Assembly: GCF_900086585.1 (NCBI RefSeq)
Contig: NZ_FLKM01000009.1
Span: 1,116,001-1,180,000, forward strand
Direction: 5' to 3'
Source of the DNA: Emergencia timonensis
GTDB lineage: Bacteria; Bacillota; Clostridia; Peptostreptococcales; Anaerovoracaceae
DNA length: 64,000 nucleotides
The translations under genes and the position numbers were made by a program. A model generated the notes under the pieces. The model searched no databases, was not told where the DNA came from, and saw only the letters and a program-made list of their open reading frames with translations. Every line of letters begins with the position of its first letter. The first letter of the stretch is position 1. This document shows, one piece after another, positions 42,386 through 50,416 of the stretch.

Positions 42386-43791
42386 AGGATTATCTCAATA
42401 AGGCCCTTTCTAAAGAAGAGGCAGCGGAGTCTTCGTACATTGATCAGTTTTATGCGGTCTGCCAAGTCGTAGAAGCAGAGTTTGATAAAGAGTGGAATGA
42501 AACCAATGACGAATCTAAGAACCGAAAGCTAGAAAGGGAAAAGCGGGCGATCATGGGGTTTGAGGAGGAAACCAGATTTTATAAGGAAAAGATAAAAGAG
42601 ATCCTTATAGACAAGAAGCTGTCAGATCGGTGGCATCCTGACTGGTATCCCAATCTCTGTGAAGGTGTATTTGCTGAGCTATATGGTCTTGCAGGCCTTG
42701 CACCCTGGGCATACGATATGGAAGAAAAGTATCGAGCGTCGTCCTCTGCTAAACTGATTGGAGACCGGCTTTACTGTTTAATTGACGGCAGGTCACAGCT
42801 TCAGCCTCAGAGAATTTCTGCACGCCGCAGACAACAACTGAAGAGGACGTTGCTATTGGCAACACCTTACGAACGACTAGAGTACGGATTTCATGAAGTT
42901 TACCTTCACAATGGAATCCGCATTACCATCTATTCTGGCGAAAGGACCAAGGACGGGCAGGACGTTATGGTTTTTCGAAAATACGTATTGGAGGATTTGA
43001 CCTTTGCGAATTTAGCAGAGAAAGGCACGATACCGGAAGAGGCGATCGCATTGTTTCTCAAGATGATTGCCATCGGCTTCAACGTTATTTTTGCTGGACA
43101 GGTTCGCTCTGGAAAGACGACATTCATGCAGATCTGGCAGAGAAATGAAGATCCAACCCTTGAGGGATTGGCTATTGCCACAGACCCGGAGACGCCCTGG
43201 CACAGAATCATGCCGGAGGCGCCAATTATGCAGCTGGTCGCTGATGGGTCGCAGTTAGAGAGTATTACAAAATCTCTTCTGAGAGGGGACAACGATTACG
43301 TTCTCTTAGAAGAGATGAGGGATGCGGCAGCTTTCAGCCTGGCTCTCGATATCACTTCGACAGGCACTACCAGGAGCAAAGCGACCATTCACGACAACGA
43401 CGGCCTGAATATACCTTACAAGATGGCCTCTAAAATCAGAGAACGATTTGGCGGTCATACAAAAGAGTTAATTGCACAGGTCTTTAAGAATTTTGATTAC
43501 GTCATAGAGCTAAGTCAAATGCCGGAGGACAAAGGGAAAAAAGTCATGAAAGGCATCTTAGAATACTCCTATGATATGGAAAACGACAGAGTTCTGGTGA
43601 GAAGGCTCTGCAGTTACGATTTTATGCAGAGGCAGTGGTATTGGAATGGCGGCAGCTGCACAGCAAAGATAAAGAAGTATCCGGAACAGAAAGAAGAGAT
43701 TGAGGAAATGGCGGACATGCTCCATGACTTGTCTTTGAAGCACTGCTTAAGAGAGCAGACGATGATCCACCCCGCTTATTATAAGGAGTAA
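42364..43791 (+). CDS. CpaF/TadA-like secretion ATPase
   Basis: 475 residues. The hexameric ATPase of the type II/IV secretion family. Walker A 'IFAGQVRSGKTTFMQIW' near residue 243, Asp box 'LAIATDPETPWHRIM', Walker B-like 'YVLLEEMRDAAAFSLAL', and His box 'RSKATIHDNDGL'. The N-terminal ~140 residues are a divergent domain. It should power assembly of the pilin-like subunits encoded downstream. AAGGAAAAGAC precedes the ATG. Confidence 0.85.
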   Translation: MEKEFCLEDYLNKALSKEEAAESSYIDQFYAVCQVVEAEFDKEWNETNDESKNRKLEREKRAIMGFEEETRFYKEKIKEILIDKKLSDRWHPDWYPNLCEGVFAELYGLAGLAPWAYDMEEKYRASSSAKLIGDRLYCLIDGRSQLQPQRISARRRQQLKRTLLLATPYERLEYGFHEVYLHNGIRITIYSGERTKDGQDVMVFRKYVLEDLTFANLAEKGTIPEEAIALFLKMIAIGFNVIFAGQVRSGKTTFMQIWQRNEDPTLEGLAIATDPETPWHRIMPEAPIMQLVADGSQLESITKSLLRGDNDYVLLEEMRDAAAFSLALDITSTGTTRSKATIHDNDGLNIPYKMASKIRERFGGHTKELIAQVFKNFDYVIELSQMPEDKGKKVMKGILEYSYDMENDRVLVRRLCSYDFMQRQWYWNGGSCTAKIKKYPEQKEEIEEMADMLHDLSLKHCLREQTMIHPAYYKE

Positions 43792-43793
43792 AA

Positions 43794-44744
43794 ATGAATA
43801 TGACAAAATGGATCTATGCAGTTTATTTTGCAGGCCTTGCGCTTTGGCAGTTTCCTCTCCTCTATTCGCTGTATCTAACAGTCAGAAACAGAATACAGAT
43901 CAGGCGGAACTTGAAGCATATGACTGATGACGAGAGGTTAAAACAATATGGAAGTTTCAGCGAACATGTGAATATCGCCATCGAGGGAGCAGATATGAAG
44001 AAGTTTTTCAATAATCCAGAAACCTTTTACCTGGTTAGTGCAATACTCTTTATCGGAACGGCGGCCATTGCAGCTTTGGTGGTAGAACCGACTATGGCAT
44101 TGTGTTTTGGCAGTTTCATGGGTGTTCTGCCTTATTGCAGCATTATGGCACGGTTATATAGTCAGAGAGTTACCAGGTCCAGAGAAGGTGATGTGCTGGT
44201 GCAGGAGCTGCTGAACAACTATAAAATTCACATGTATAACATGAAAGAGGCCATAGAAATTACGGCATTTACCATAGAAGGCGCACCAGGAGCAAAACGG
44301 ATTCTTTTAAATCTGGCAAAAGGACTCAACAATGCAGTGACAGAAAAAGAAGTGGAAAAACTTCTTTCCGTCTTTCGTTACTCTATTGACACTGCCTGGG
44401 GTAATGTTCTGTCGTCTAATATTTTTTTTGCTTATATTCACGGCATCAGAGTAGATCAGGCTTTAGAAGATCTGTTGTCCAGCATTACGAAAAGCAGAAA
44501 GGTGATTGAACATGGAAAGAGGGAAAATAATGAGGCCAGATTGATGCTGAAATATCTTGCACCGATCAGTTTTCTGCTATCTATCATTGGCGCTTGTAAA
44601 TATTTTGACTTTACTATCGCAAAATTCATCAAATATCAATTGGGAACGGCTTTAGGCTTAAAGTGGTTCATGATTATGGTGATGTTCTATGTTGCAGGAA
44701 TTCTGGTAAATGGATTTTTATCCAGAGAAAAGATGGATATATAA
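43794..44744 (+). CDS. TadB-like inner-membrane platform protein
   Basis: 316 residues. Membrane segments near residues 5-25, 75-115, 255-275 and 285-305, with a central cytoplasmic T2SS-F-type helical domain ('VLVQELLNNYKIHMYNMKEAIEITAF' in pieces). Follows the ATPase by 2 bases, as tadB follows tadA. AAGGAG precedes the ATG. Confidence 0.78.
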   Translation: MNMTKWIYAVYFAGLALWQFPLLYSLYLTVRNRIQIRRNLKHMTDDERLKQYGSFSEHVNIAIEGADMKKFFNNPETFYLVSAILFIGTAAIAALVVEPTMALCFGSFMGVLPYCSIMARLYSQRVTRSREGDVLVQELLNNYKIHMYNMKEAIEITAFTIEGAPGAKRILLNLAKGLNNAVTEKEVEKLLSVFRYSIDTAWGNVLSSNIFFAYIHGIRVDQALEDLLSSITKSRKVIEHGKRENNEARLMLKYLAPISFLLSIIGACKYFDFTIAKFIKYQLGTALGLKWFMIMVMFYVAGILVNGFLSREKMDI

Positions 44745-44756
44745 GGAGCAGAAAAG

Positions 44757-45347
44757 ATGAAAATAAAAACAACGACAGGTTTTAAAGTCAGAAGGCTGGC
44801 AGGATATACAAGAAATAGGCTGCCAGCGATGTCCGAAAAAAGTCGCCGTGATCTAGTGGCAAAATGGAAACTGCTTCACAGTGATAAGGCTGAAAAAGAA
44901 GTCTTGAATTGCTGTATCGTCCTTAAAAATTTGGCAATTGTTCACCGGGAGATGCCTATGGCTTCAGACTTTATATTGGAACAGCTAATGGAGAGCAGCA
45001 AAGCGTTGAGGAATACTTTTGCCGATATGCTTTCCGCATACAGAAATGGGAAGGGCGAAGAAGCCTTTTCCATTCTCTATGCCAGAGTTCCAATAAAAGA
45101 GGCTCAGATATTTGCAAATATCCTGAATAAGCTGGACCAGATCAATCCGGCAGAACTCGTTACGCATATGACGGCCTTTGAAGAAACCTTTGCTTCTCAG
45201 CGCATGACAAAAGGGATGAAACGGGCAGAACGAAAAAGTTTGCTTACCACGTTGCTGGCGACAGCTTCCGTCTTTACTATTCTGTTAAATTTTACGATTG
45301 TAGTGGTCTTCATGGATGCGCTGACTTTACTGGGGCAGGCATTTTAA
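44757..45347 (+). CDS. Short TadC-like platform protein
   Basis: 196 residues. A cytoplasmic helical domain ('LLHSDKAEKEVLNCCIVLKNL', in part; 'DFILEQLMESSKALRNTFADML', in part) ends with one long membrane helix ('LLTTLLATASVFTILLNFTIVVVFMDAL', in part). The charged 'GMKRAERKSLLTTLL' before the helix recalls the end of TadC/TadB. About half the size of a normal TadC, so it may be a reduced partner of the TadB-like protein. Confidence 0.6.
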   Translation: MKIKTTTGFKVRRLAGYTRNRLPAMSEKSRRDLVAKWKLLHSDKAEKEVLNCCIVLKNLAIVHREMPMASDFILEQLMESSKALRNTFADMLSAYRNGKGEEAFSILYARVPIKEAQIFANILNKLDQINPAELVTHMTAFEETFASQRMTKGMKRAERKSLLTTLLATASVFTILLNFTIVVVFMDALTLLGQAF

Positions 45348-45363
45348 GAGTTAGGAGGGACTT

Positions 45364-45522
45364 ATGAAAAATCTGATCATTATCATCGGCACCATCTTGC
45401 TTGGCGTCATCATTGTAAATACGATGGTGCTGGGTGAAAGCGATACTTCACTGCAGGGAGCGGCTCAGAATGTGGTGGAACAAGGTGTCAACAGCATTAA
45501 TTCTATGGAAATAGGTGGATAA
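45364..45522 (+). CDS. Small membrane peptide 1 of the Tad-like operon (candidate minor pilin)
   Basis: 52 residues. A hydrophobic N-terminus (residues ~3-24, 'LIIIIGTILLGVIIVNTMVL') and a short polar tail ('SDTSLQGAAQNVVEQGVNS'). AGGAGG precedes the ATG by 8 bases. It is followed 2 bases later by a similar 45-residue peptide, and both share MK(N/D)L(I/V)IIIGTI-LG. Size, position after tadC and the N-terminal helix suit Flp-type pilins, but the leader-peptide Gly/Glu-Tyr motif of Flp is absent. Confidence 0.7.
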   Translation: MKNLIIIIGTILLGVIIVNTMVLGESDTSLQGAAQNVVEQGVNSINSMEIGG

Positions 45523-45524
45523 AG

Positions 45525-45662
45525 ATGAAAGACCTCGTGATCATTATAGGAACCATCGTATTGGGCTGCTTGATTTTTAATATGATTGCCGGCGATCAAG
45601 ATAGTCTCAAAAGTGCAGGTGCGGACGTCATGGAAAGGACAATAGAACTGTATGAGGAGTAA
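45525..45662 (+). CDS. Small membrane peptide 2 of the Tad-like operon
   Basis: 45 residues, MKDLVIIIGTIVLGCLIFNM start, then a polar tail ('DSLKSAGADVMERTIELYEE'). It is a paralogue of the preceding peptide, sharing the N-terminal helix and the SLK/SLQ-x-A-x-x-V tail pattern. GGTGGATAAAG, overlapping the previous stop, precedes the ATG. The intact frame, spacing and similarity to its neighbour argue that it is real despite its size. Confidence 0.68.
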   Translation: MKDLVIIIGTIVLGCLIFNMIAGDQDSLKSAGADVMERTIELYEE

Positions 45663-45671
45663 CGGAAATTC

Positions 45672-46067
45672 ATGAAAAATCTAATTACCTCGACGGCCTG
45701 TATCATGATTATGTTAGTTTTTGTATTGCAATTCGCACAAAATCAATTATTATATCAACGGGTTACTGCAGTGGATCAAGCCGTCAATAATTTTAAGGAA
45801 ATTGTCAAGCAGCAAGGCCGTATCGAGGAGGAGAATGAAAAACGGCTGAAAGAAGAAATCGCCCAAATTTTGTCCTGTACCATAGAAGAGATAAAGGTCA
45901 CCGGTGATCGAGAGGCTGTATTCCGCGGGGAGATGATTCACTACAAGGTGGAAGTTCCCATAAAAAACATCATCAATCAGCCGGGATTCTGGGGGCTTGC
46001 TGAAGAAAAGAATTCGATGGAGTATAAGGTGGATCGATATACTACTAGTGAATACATAGGAAGATGA
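45672..46067 (+). CDS. Pseudopilin-like protein 1 (TadE-type position)
   Basis: 131 residues. An N-terminal membrane helix (residues ~7-24) and an extracytoplasmic domain that begins with a coiled stretch ('QQGRIEEENEKRLKEEIAQIL'). No typical TadE Glu5 is evident. Starts MKNLIT, echoing its small neighbours. It should be inserted by the Tad-like machine. No family recognised with certainty. Confidence 0.65.
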   Translation: MKNLITSTACIMIMLVFVLQFAQNQLLYQRVTAVDQAVNNFKEIVKQQGRIEEENEKRLKEEIAQILSCTIEEIKVTGDREAVFRGEMIHYKVEVPIKNIINQPGFWGLAEEKNSMEYKVDRYTTSEYIGR

Positions 46068-46070
46068 GTT

Positions 46071-46430
46071 ATGAAAAATTTTATCATTACCACAGGAGCC
46101 GTGATTTTAATTGTGACTATAATGAGTTATCAATTTCAATGTAATCGGCTGCTGCGTGAAAAACAGCAATTAAAATATGTGGCGGACGAAGCAGCGGCGA
46201 CAGCCGCTTTATGTTTTGACGAAGTAAGTTTTGGTGAGGGAAGACTTCTGTTTGATAGAAAAAGGGCAATGAAAAAAGCTGAGCAGATTATCGCCTATAA
46301 TCTGCAGAATTCTAAGCTTATCTGGAAGATAAGTTTTGCAGATCAGGACGTTCAACGACCATCTGTCACCATAACTATAGAAAAAGATAGACTAAAAATT
46401 ATGTCAAAATATGATTATCTGCCATATTAA
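46071..46430 (+). CDS. Pseudopilin-like protein 2 (TadE-type position)
   Basis: 119 residues. N-terminal helix 'FIITTGAVILIVTIMSYQF' (residues 4-22), then a helix with 'ADEAAATAALCFDE', a pattern reminiscent of TadE/TadG pseudopilins (the DxAA-x-AA stretch), and a short beta region. Last gene of the Tad-like set. No prepilin peptidase gene is visible in the cluster. Confidence 0.68.
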   Translation: MKNFIITTGAVILIVTIMSYQFQCNRLLREKQQLKYVADEAAATAALCFDEVSFGEGRLLFDRKRAMKKAEQIIAYNLQNSKLIWKISFADQDVQRPSVTITIEKDRLKIMSKYDYLPY

Positions 46431-46503
46431 TTTGAAAAAGCGGCAATAATATGATAGAATTTTCCTAACAGTTGAAGCCTGCTGAGATAAGGAGGAACAT
46501 GGT

Positions 46504-46998
46504 ATGATCAAAGATATTTTGACTTTGGGAAACCCGCAGCTTTATGTTACCTGTACGGAATACCGCAAAGAGAACATCAAGGAAATCGAATCGGTAGTAA
46601 CGGATCTGCACGATACGATGATGGAGTACAAAAGAGTTCATGGAGCGGGCAGAGCCATTGCTGCACCACAGATTGGCGTGCAGAAAAGACTTTTGTATAT
46701 GTACATAGACCGTCCTGTCATATTAATCAATCCGGTTCTGCGCTTCCCGACAGAAGAGCAAATGACTGTCATGGACGACTGTATGTCATTTCCAGGGCTT
46801 TTAGTAAGAGTAAAACGATATAGAGAGTGCACTGTAGATTATTATGATTTGGACTGGCGTAAGCAGCAAATGCATCTGGCAGGCGATCTTTCAGAGCTGA
46901 TTCAGCATGAGTATGATCATCTTGACGGTATATTGTCCACAATGAGAGCCATTGACAGCAAATCATTTTTCTATGGGGATATTCATGATTATAGATAA
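46504..46998 (+). CDS. def: Peptide deformylase, variant motifs
   Basis: 164 residues. Removes N-formyl groups from new proteins. Motif 1 'GAGRAIAAPQIG', motif 2 'DDCMSFPG' (Cys metal ligand; usual form EGCLS) and motif 3 'IQHEYDHLDG' (HExDH) keep all metal ligands and the catalytic Glu. The altered motif 2 suggests a secondary paralogue rather than the housekeeping enzyme. Ribosome site AAGGAGG precedes the ATG. A terminator follows. Confidence 0.88.
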   Translation: MIKDILTLGNPQLYVTCTEYRKENIKEIESVVTDLHDTMMEYKRVHGAGRAIAAPQIGVQKRLLYMYIDRPVILINPVLRFPTEEQMTVMDDCMSFPGLLVRVKRYRECTVDYYDLDWRKQQMHLAGDLSELIQHEYDHLDGILSTMRAIDSKSFFYGDIHDYR

Positions 46999-47009
46999 TA
47001 CGGTAAATT

Positions 47010-47037
47010 AAAAATCCGGCGACTGCCGGATTTTTGT
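47010..47037 (+). terminator. Intrinsic terminator after def
   Basis: AAAAATCCGGC pairs with GCCGGATTTTT over loop GACT. Confidence 0.93.
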
Positions 47038-47075
47038 TTTAAAGTGGCATGTGCCACAGTGAAAAGGAGAATTTT

Positions 47076-47918
47076 ATGATGGATTATGAATCCTTTAAAA
47101 AAGAGCTGATAGAGAGGTTAAAAGAATTTTTACCTGAAAAATACCGAGAATGGGAAATTACAGTGAGCAAAGTGCCCAAGGTAAACGGATATATGGAATC
47201 TGTCAATCTGATGCCGTCATCAGAAGACTTTGTCGCAGTTCCAAATCTTTATGTGTCCGAACTGTACAGTTTCTATCAAGATTGCAAGGATATGGAACAG
47301 GTTCTTGAGAAGACTGCAGATTTTTTTGTAAAGGGAATGGAATATGTGGCAGGCATGGCGGCAAAGGTAGAACTGGGAAATCCACAGGAAAAAGTCATCA
47401 TGGCTTTAGTCAATTCGGAAGAGAATAAAGAACTGCTGGCCCATGTACCTAATCGCAGTCTCCTGGATCTTTCTATCATCTATAGGATCATGGTAGAACT
47501 GCCTGACGCTACATTTAACAGTGCAATCATCACCAATGACTTAGCAGACAAATTTGAACTTTCTGAGCCAGATCTTTACGATATGGCAAAAGAAAATACG
47601 CCGAAGCTGATGCCGAGGGCTGTAGATTTTGCCAGCGATGATTTTTATATTTTGACCAATAAATACAGAACCTTAGGCGCAGCTGTCATGCTCTATGAGG
47701 ATGTGCTTGCAGATATCGCTGACGAATTTGACAATAACTTGTATGTTCTGCCGTCTTCTATCCACGAAGTCTTCATCGTACCAGATTATGTAAAGGGAGC
47801 GGAAGAATTGCGGCAGATTGTGGCGGAAGCCAATGCCACAGTCGTGAAGAAAAATGAAATTCTATCCGATAAAGTTTACTTCTATGAGAAAAAATCAGGA
47901 AAGCTTTCAATTGTATAG
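47076..47918 (+). CDS. DUF5688-type protein
   Basis: 280 residues. The N-terminal region has 'YESFKKELIERLKEFLPEKYREWEI' (in pieces), the middle has 'HVPNRSLLDLSIIYRIMVE', and the C-terminus 'LYVLPSSIHEVFIVPDY'. This matches my memory of DUF5688, a family abundant in gut Clostridia with no known role. AAGGAGA lies 5 bases before ATG 47076. A 14-base palindrome GTGGCA-TG-TGCCAC (47044-47057) sits just before the ribosome site. Confidence 0.75.
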   Translation: MMDYESFKKELIERLKEFLPEKYREWEITVSKVPKVNGYMESVNLMPSSEDFVAVPNLYVSELYSFYQDCKDMEQVLEKTADFFVKGMEYVAGMAAKVELGNPQEKVIMALVNSEENKELLAHVPNRSLLDLSIIYRIMVELPDATFNSAIITNDLADKFELSEPDLYDMAKENTPKLMPRAVDFASDDFYILTNKYRTLGAAVMLYEDVLADIADEFDNNLYVLPSSIHEVFIVPDYVKGAEELRQIVAEANATVVKKNEILSDKVYFYEKKSGKLSIV

Positions 47919-47946
47919 GTAATTTAGTCATCAGAAGCAAAATTTA

Positions 47947-47989
47947 AAACGACGGATCATATCATGATTAGTGAGATGATCCGTCGTTT
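47947..47989. terminator. Hairpin terminator
   Basis: AAACGACGGATCAT pairs perfectly with ATGATCCGTCGTTT over a 15-base loop, between the DUF5688 gene and the convergent frameshifted gene. Confidence 0.75.
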
Positions 47990-48021
47990 AATGAATGTAA
48001 AATAGAATATTAATGTAATTA

Positions 48022-48575
48022 TTACCTTTTAATAAAATATTCGTCTCTTCCCCAAAAATATAATCCTTTACCTTTTGAACAAATAGTTCTATCTTCAATA
48101 TAATATTCTTTTAATAATTCTTCTAATTCTTGAATTGATGATATAATTCGGTTCTTTTCAACTACACCAATTTCTTTTAATATTTTTTCCACGAAAGTTA
48201 AACAGGTATATCCTTCTCTGCTAGAGGTTTTTTTGTAATTATCGATAGCATATCATATCTGCATCCATTCAACTTTATATTTTTTAATATATCTTCTATT
48301 TTATTGTATTGATGCTTGTTAATCGAAATAGAATAGATTGAAACTGAAATATCGTTATCTCTATATAGATAACGCAGCCAAGATTCCTCTACAAAGCCAC
48401 CATGAAAAGGCGAGTTATAATTATATCTTGCAAACGAGAATAAAGGAACCAAATCATCATTTAAGGAGATTGACACATGATTATGTTTGAATTTTGTGGC
48501 CAATCGTATGATTTGCCCGAGGAAAGAAGGCGTTCTGCTTGCAACAATGTTTAAGTGATAGTTCGTTTCAGTCAT
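48022..48575 (-). pseudogene. Permuted NlpC/P60-like gene with a frameshift
   Basis: The first frame gives 125 residues (48575-48198) with 'HNHVSISLNDDL' and 'FSFARYNY...HGGFVEESW'. It stops at 48198, after which another frame (ending at 48022) continues as 'GYTCLTFVEKILKEIGVV' to 'DEYFIKR'. Joined by a 1-base shift, this makes a ~184-residue protein with an N-terminal His and a C-terminal Cys, the order of permuted papain-like (YiiX/NlpC-type) enzymes. The break falls near an A7 run (A AAA AAA), so either a deletion or programmed -1 slippage is possible. It is 17 bases downstream of the CPBP gene. Confidence 0.7.
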
Positions 48576-48592
48576 TCAATTTCTCCCGTATT

Positions 48593-49264
48593 TCACAAAA
48601 TAAGAAATCCGATCGTATTTATTCCAAGATTAGCCGCAATGTGTATTGGCCATGAAGATAAAAAGGACTTTCCTTTATAGGCGAACCAGTTCAACAATAT
48701 GCCAGCCCCAAACAATGCCGACAAGGTAAGAAGAAACATATAGATACTGAACCAGCTTGACATGATACCTATATGATATAATGAAAACAAAAGCGCACTG
48801 TATATAGCACCTAACTTACAAAACCCCAATGTTTTTATGTTCAGAAAAACGAATCCCCTGAAGAATGCTTCTTCGATAAAAGAATTAATTATAGTGATAT
48901 ACATTGCCACATAAATAAAGTTACTCCGATTAATGTGTTCTTTTCCCATCAGACTATTTTTGATTTGTTCTGCATCTATGTAATTTTGAAATAGTAGGTA
49001 GGATACGATTATCAACAGGTATACAGCTATAGCGATGTAAATGCTTATTTTAACATATTTCTTATCAAATTTGAAAATTTCATTTTTTTGATGAGATATC
49101 TTTTGATATATCATGATTGGAAAGAGAAATATTCCCAGTTTTAATATTGATTTGACCCAATATGACGGTTGCATGATTAATTCAATTAAAACCATTAATA
49201 AACAGGCTGTGATTGAGATTATAATGATTCTAGTTAGATTGCTTTTTGAATAGGCGTTTATCAT
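48593..49264 (-). CDS. CPBP-family intramembrane protease
   Basis: 223 residues with about seven membrane helices. CPBP (Abi/Rce1-type) motifs: 'FIEEAFFRGFVFLNI' (EExxxR) and 'LLFSLYHIGI' with the second His motif. The third motif near 'LNWFAYKGKSFLSSWPIHIAAN' is also present. Members process prenylated or bacteriocin-type peptides or give immunity. GGAGG precedes the ATG. Base composition is much more AT-rich than the flanks, suggesting transfer together with the frameshifted gene. Confidence 0.88.
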   Translation of the reverse strand: MINAYSKSNLTRIIIISITACLLMVLIELIMQPSYWVKSILKLGIFLFPIMIYQKISHQKNEIFKFDKKYVKISIYIAIAVYLLIIVSYLLFQNYIDAEQIKNSLMGKEHINRSNFIYVAMYITIINSFIEEAFFRGFVFLNIKTLGFCKLGAIYSALLFSLYHIGIMSSWFSIYMFLLTLSALFGAGILLNWFAYKGKSFLSSWPIHIAANLGINTIGFLIL

Positions 49265-49403
49265 TGGATAGTCCCTCCTTCTTTATTCTAAAATAATTCT
49301 AACACAAACGTATCTGATGTAAAAGAAAATAACATACAATAATTAATTCTTTAATTAAGGAATATATCAGATTGCTTTTATGACGAGGTTAAATTTTCAA
49401 AAA

Positions 49404-49441
49404 CGGACAGGGACTCCTTCGATTTGGAAGAGCCCCTGTCA
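49404..49441 (-). terminator. Terminator of the DUF134 fusion gene
   Basis: On the minus strand GACAGGGGCTC pairs with GAG.CCCTGTC and is followed by CGTTTTTG. Confidence 0.8.
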
Positions 49442-49466
49442 TAGATAAATTTTTTATTCTAATTCC

Positions 49467-50186
49467 TTAGTTGTGACATTTGTGCTCGCCGCAGGAATGG
49501 CCTTCGCCGTGTCCGTGATGGTTGCACTGTACATTCTCGTTGTATTCTAAGGTTCCTTTTAAGAGCGCTTCTGCCGCTGCATCAGCGTCACCTGAAACAC
49601 CGCCGAAGAGTTTGATACCAGCCTCCGCAAGGGCTGTCTTTGCACCGCCGCCAATGCCGCCGCAGATCAAAGTGTCAACGCCCAGGTTCTTTAAAAAACC
49701 TGCAAGTGCGCCGTGTCCGCTGCCTGCAGCATTCTCTACCTTTGCGGATAAAATCTTTTCTCCCTCTACATCGTAAACTTTAAAATTCTCACAATGTCCA
49801 AAGTGTTGGAAAATCTGACCATTCTCATAAGTAACTGCAATTTTCATTTTTTCTTTCTCCTTTTCTAATCTGCCTATTTTTTTGTTTTCATGAAAAACAT
49901 CGTAATCCCCGCCCTCGATGAGCAGGATCTTTTCGTTAATCAAAGCGTCAGCCAATTTATGGCGAGCCGATTCATAAATGTTGGTGACAGTAGGCCGCGA
50001 AATCTTCATGCTCTCTGCACACCCTTCTTGGGTCATTCCTATAAAGTCTATGAGACGAATTGCTTCATATTCGTCCACCGTCATGGTTACACGCTGGCCG
50101 CACTTAGATTCTGCATATCCCAAAGGAACAAATCCTTCTGTGCTGGGCATGGAATAGACGATTCTGCTTTTTCTCGGTCTAGCCAT
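49467..50186 (-). CDS. DUF134 DNA-binding domain fused to a FeMo-cofactor-like domain
   Basis: 239 residues. Residues 1-95 are DUF134 ('EYEAIRLIDFIGMTQEGCAESMKISRPTVTNIYESAR' in pieces, a sigma-region-4-like helix-turn-helix; start 'MARPRKSRIV'). Residues ~112-215 are the NifX/NafY/NifB-C type dinitrogenase iron-molybdenum cofactor fold ('FQHFGHCENFKVYD', 'TLICGGIGGGAKTALAEAGI'). The tail is rich in His and Cys ('CNHHGHGEGHSCGEHKCH') and may bind metal. AAGGAGG precedes the ATG. No nif genes are nearby, so a metal or Fe-S linked regulator is more likely. Confidence 0.88.
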   Translation of the reverse strand: MARPRKSRIVYSMPSTEGFVPLGYAESKCGQRVTMTVDEYEAIRLIDFIGMTQEGCAESMKISRPTVTNIYESARHKLADALINEKILLIEGGDYDVFHENKKIGRLEKEKEKMKIAVTYENGQIFQHFGHCENFKVYDVEGEKILSAKVENAAGSGHGALAGFLKNLGVDTLICGGIGGGAKTALAEAGIKLFGGVSGDADAAAEALLKGTLEYNENVQCNHHGHGEGHSCGEHKCHN

Positions 50187-50304
50187 ATCTGCCTCCTTCT
50201 GTTATTAACATATGACAATAATATTATAACGCCATTTCTAACATATGTCAATTATATTGTAATGGATTTCTTTAGACAAAAATGATAAAATGTATAAAAG
50301 TACA

Positions 50305-50330
50305 GCAGATGCCGGAGGTTTCCGGCATCT
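50305..50330. other. Perfect hairpin upstream of the ABC-2 operon
   Basis: CAGATGCCGGA pairs with TCCGGCATCTG over a 4-base loop. There is no T tail, so it is not a clear terminator. The rest of the 230-base gap shows no promoter or reading frame I trust. Confidence 0.4.
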
Positions 50331-50416
50331 GTTGCGAGCGTTTGCTTCGTCCTTGAAAAGCCTGCTTTGCCAGGGGCGATGCGCGGCTCTTATAAAATAG
50401 TGGAAAGAGGTTAATC

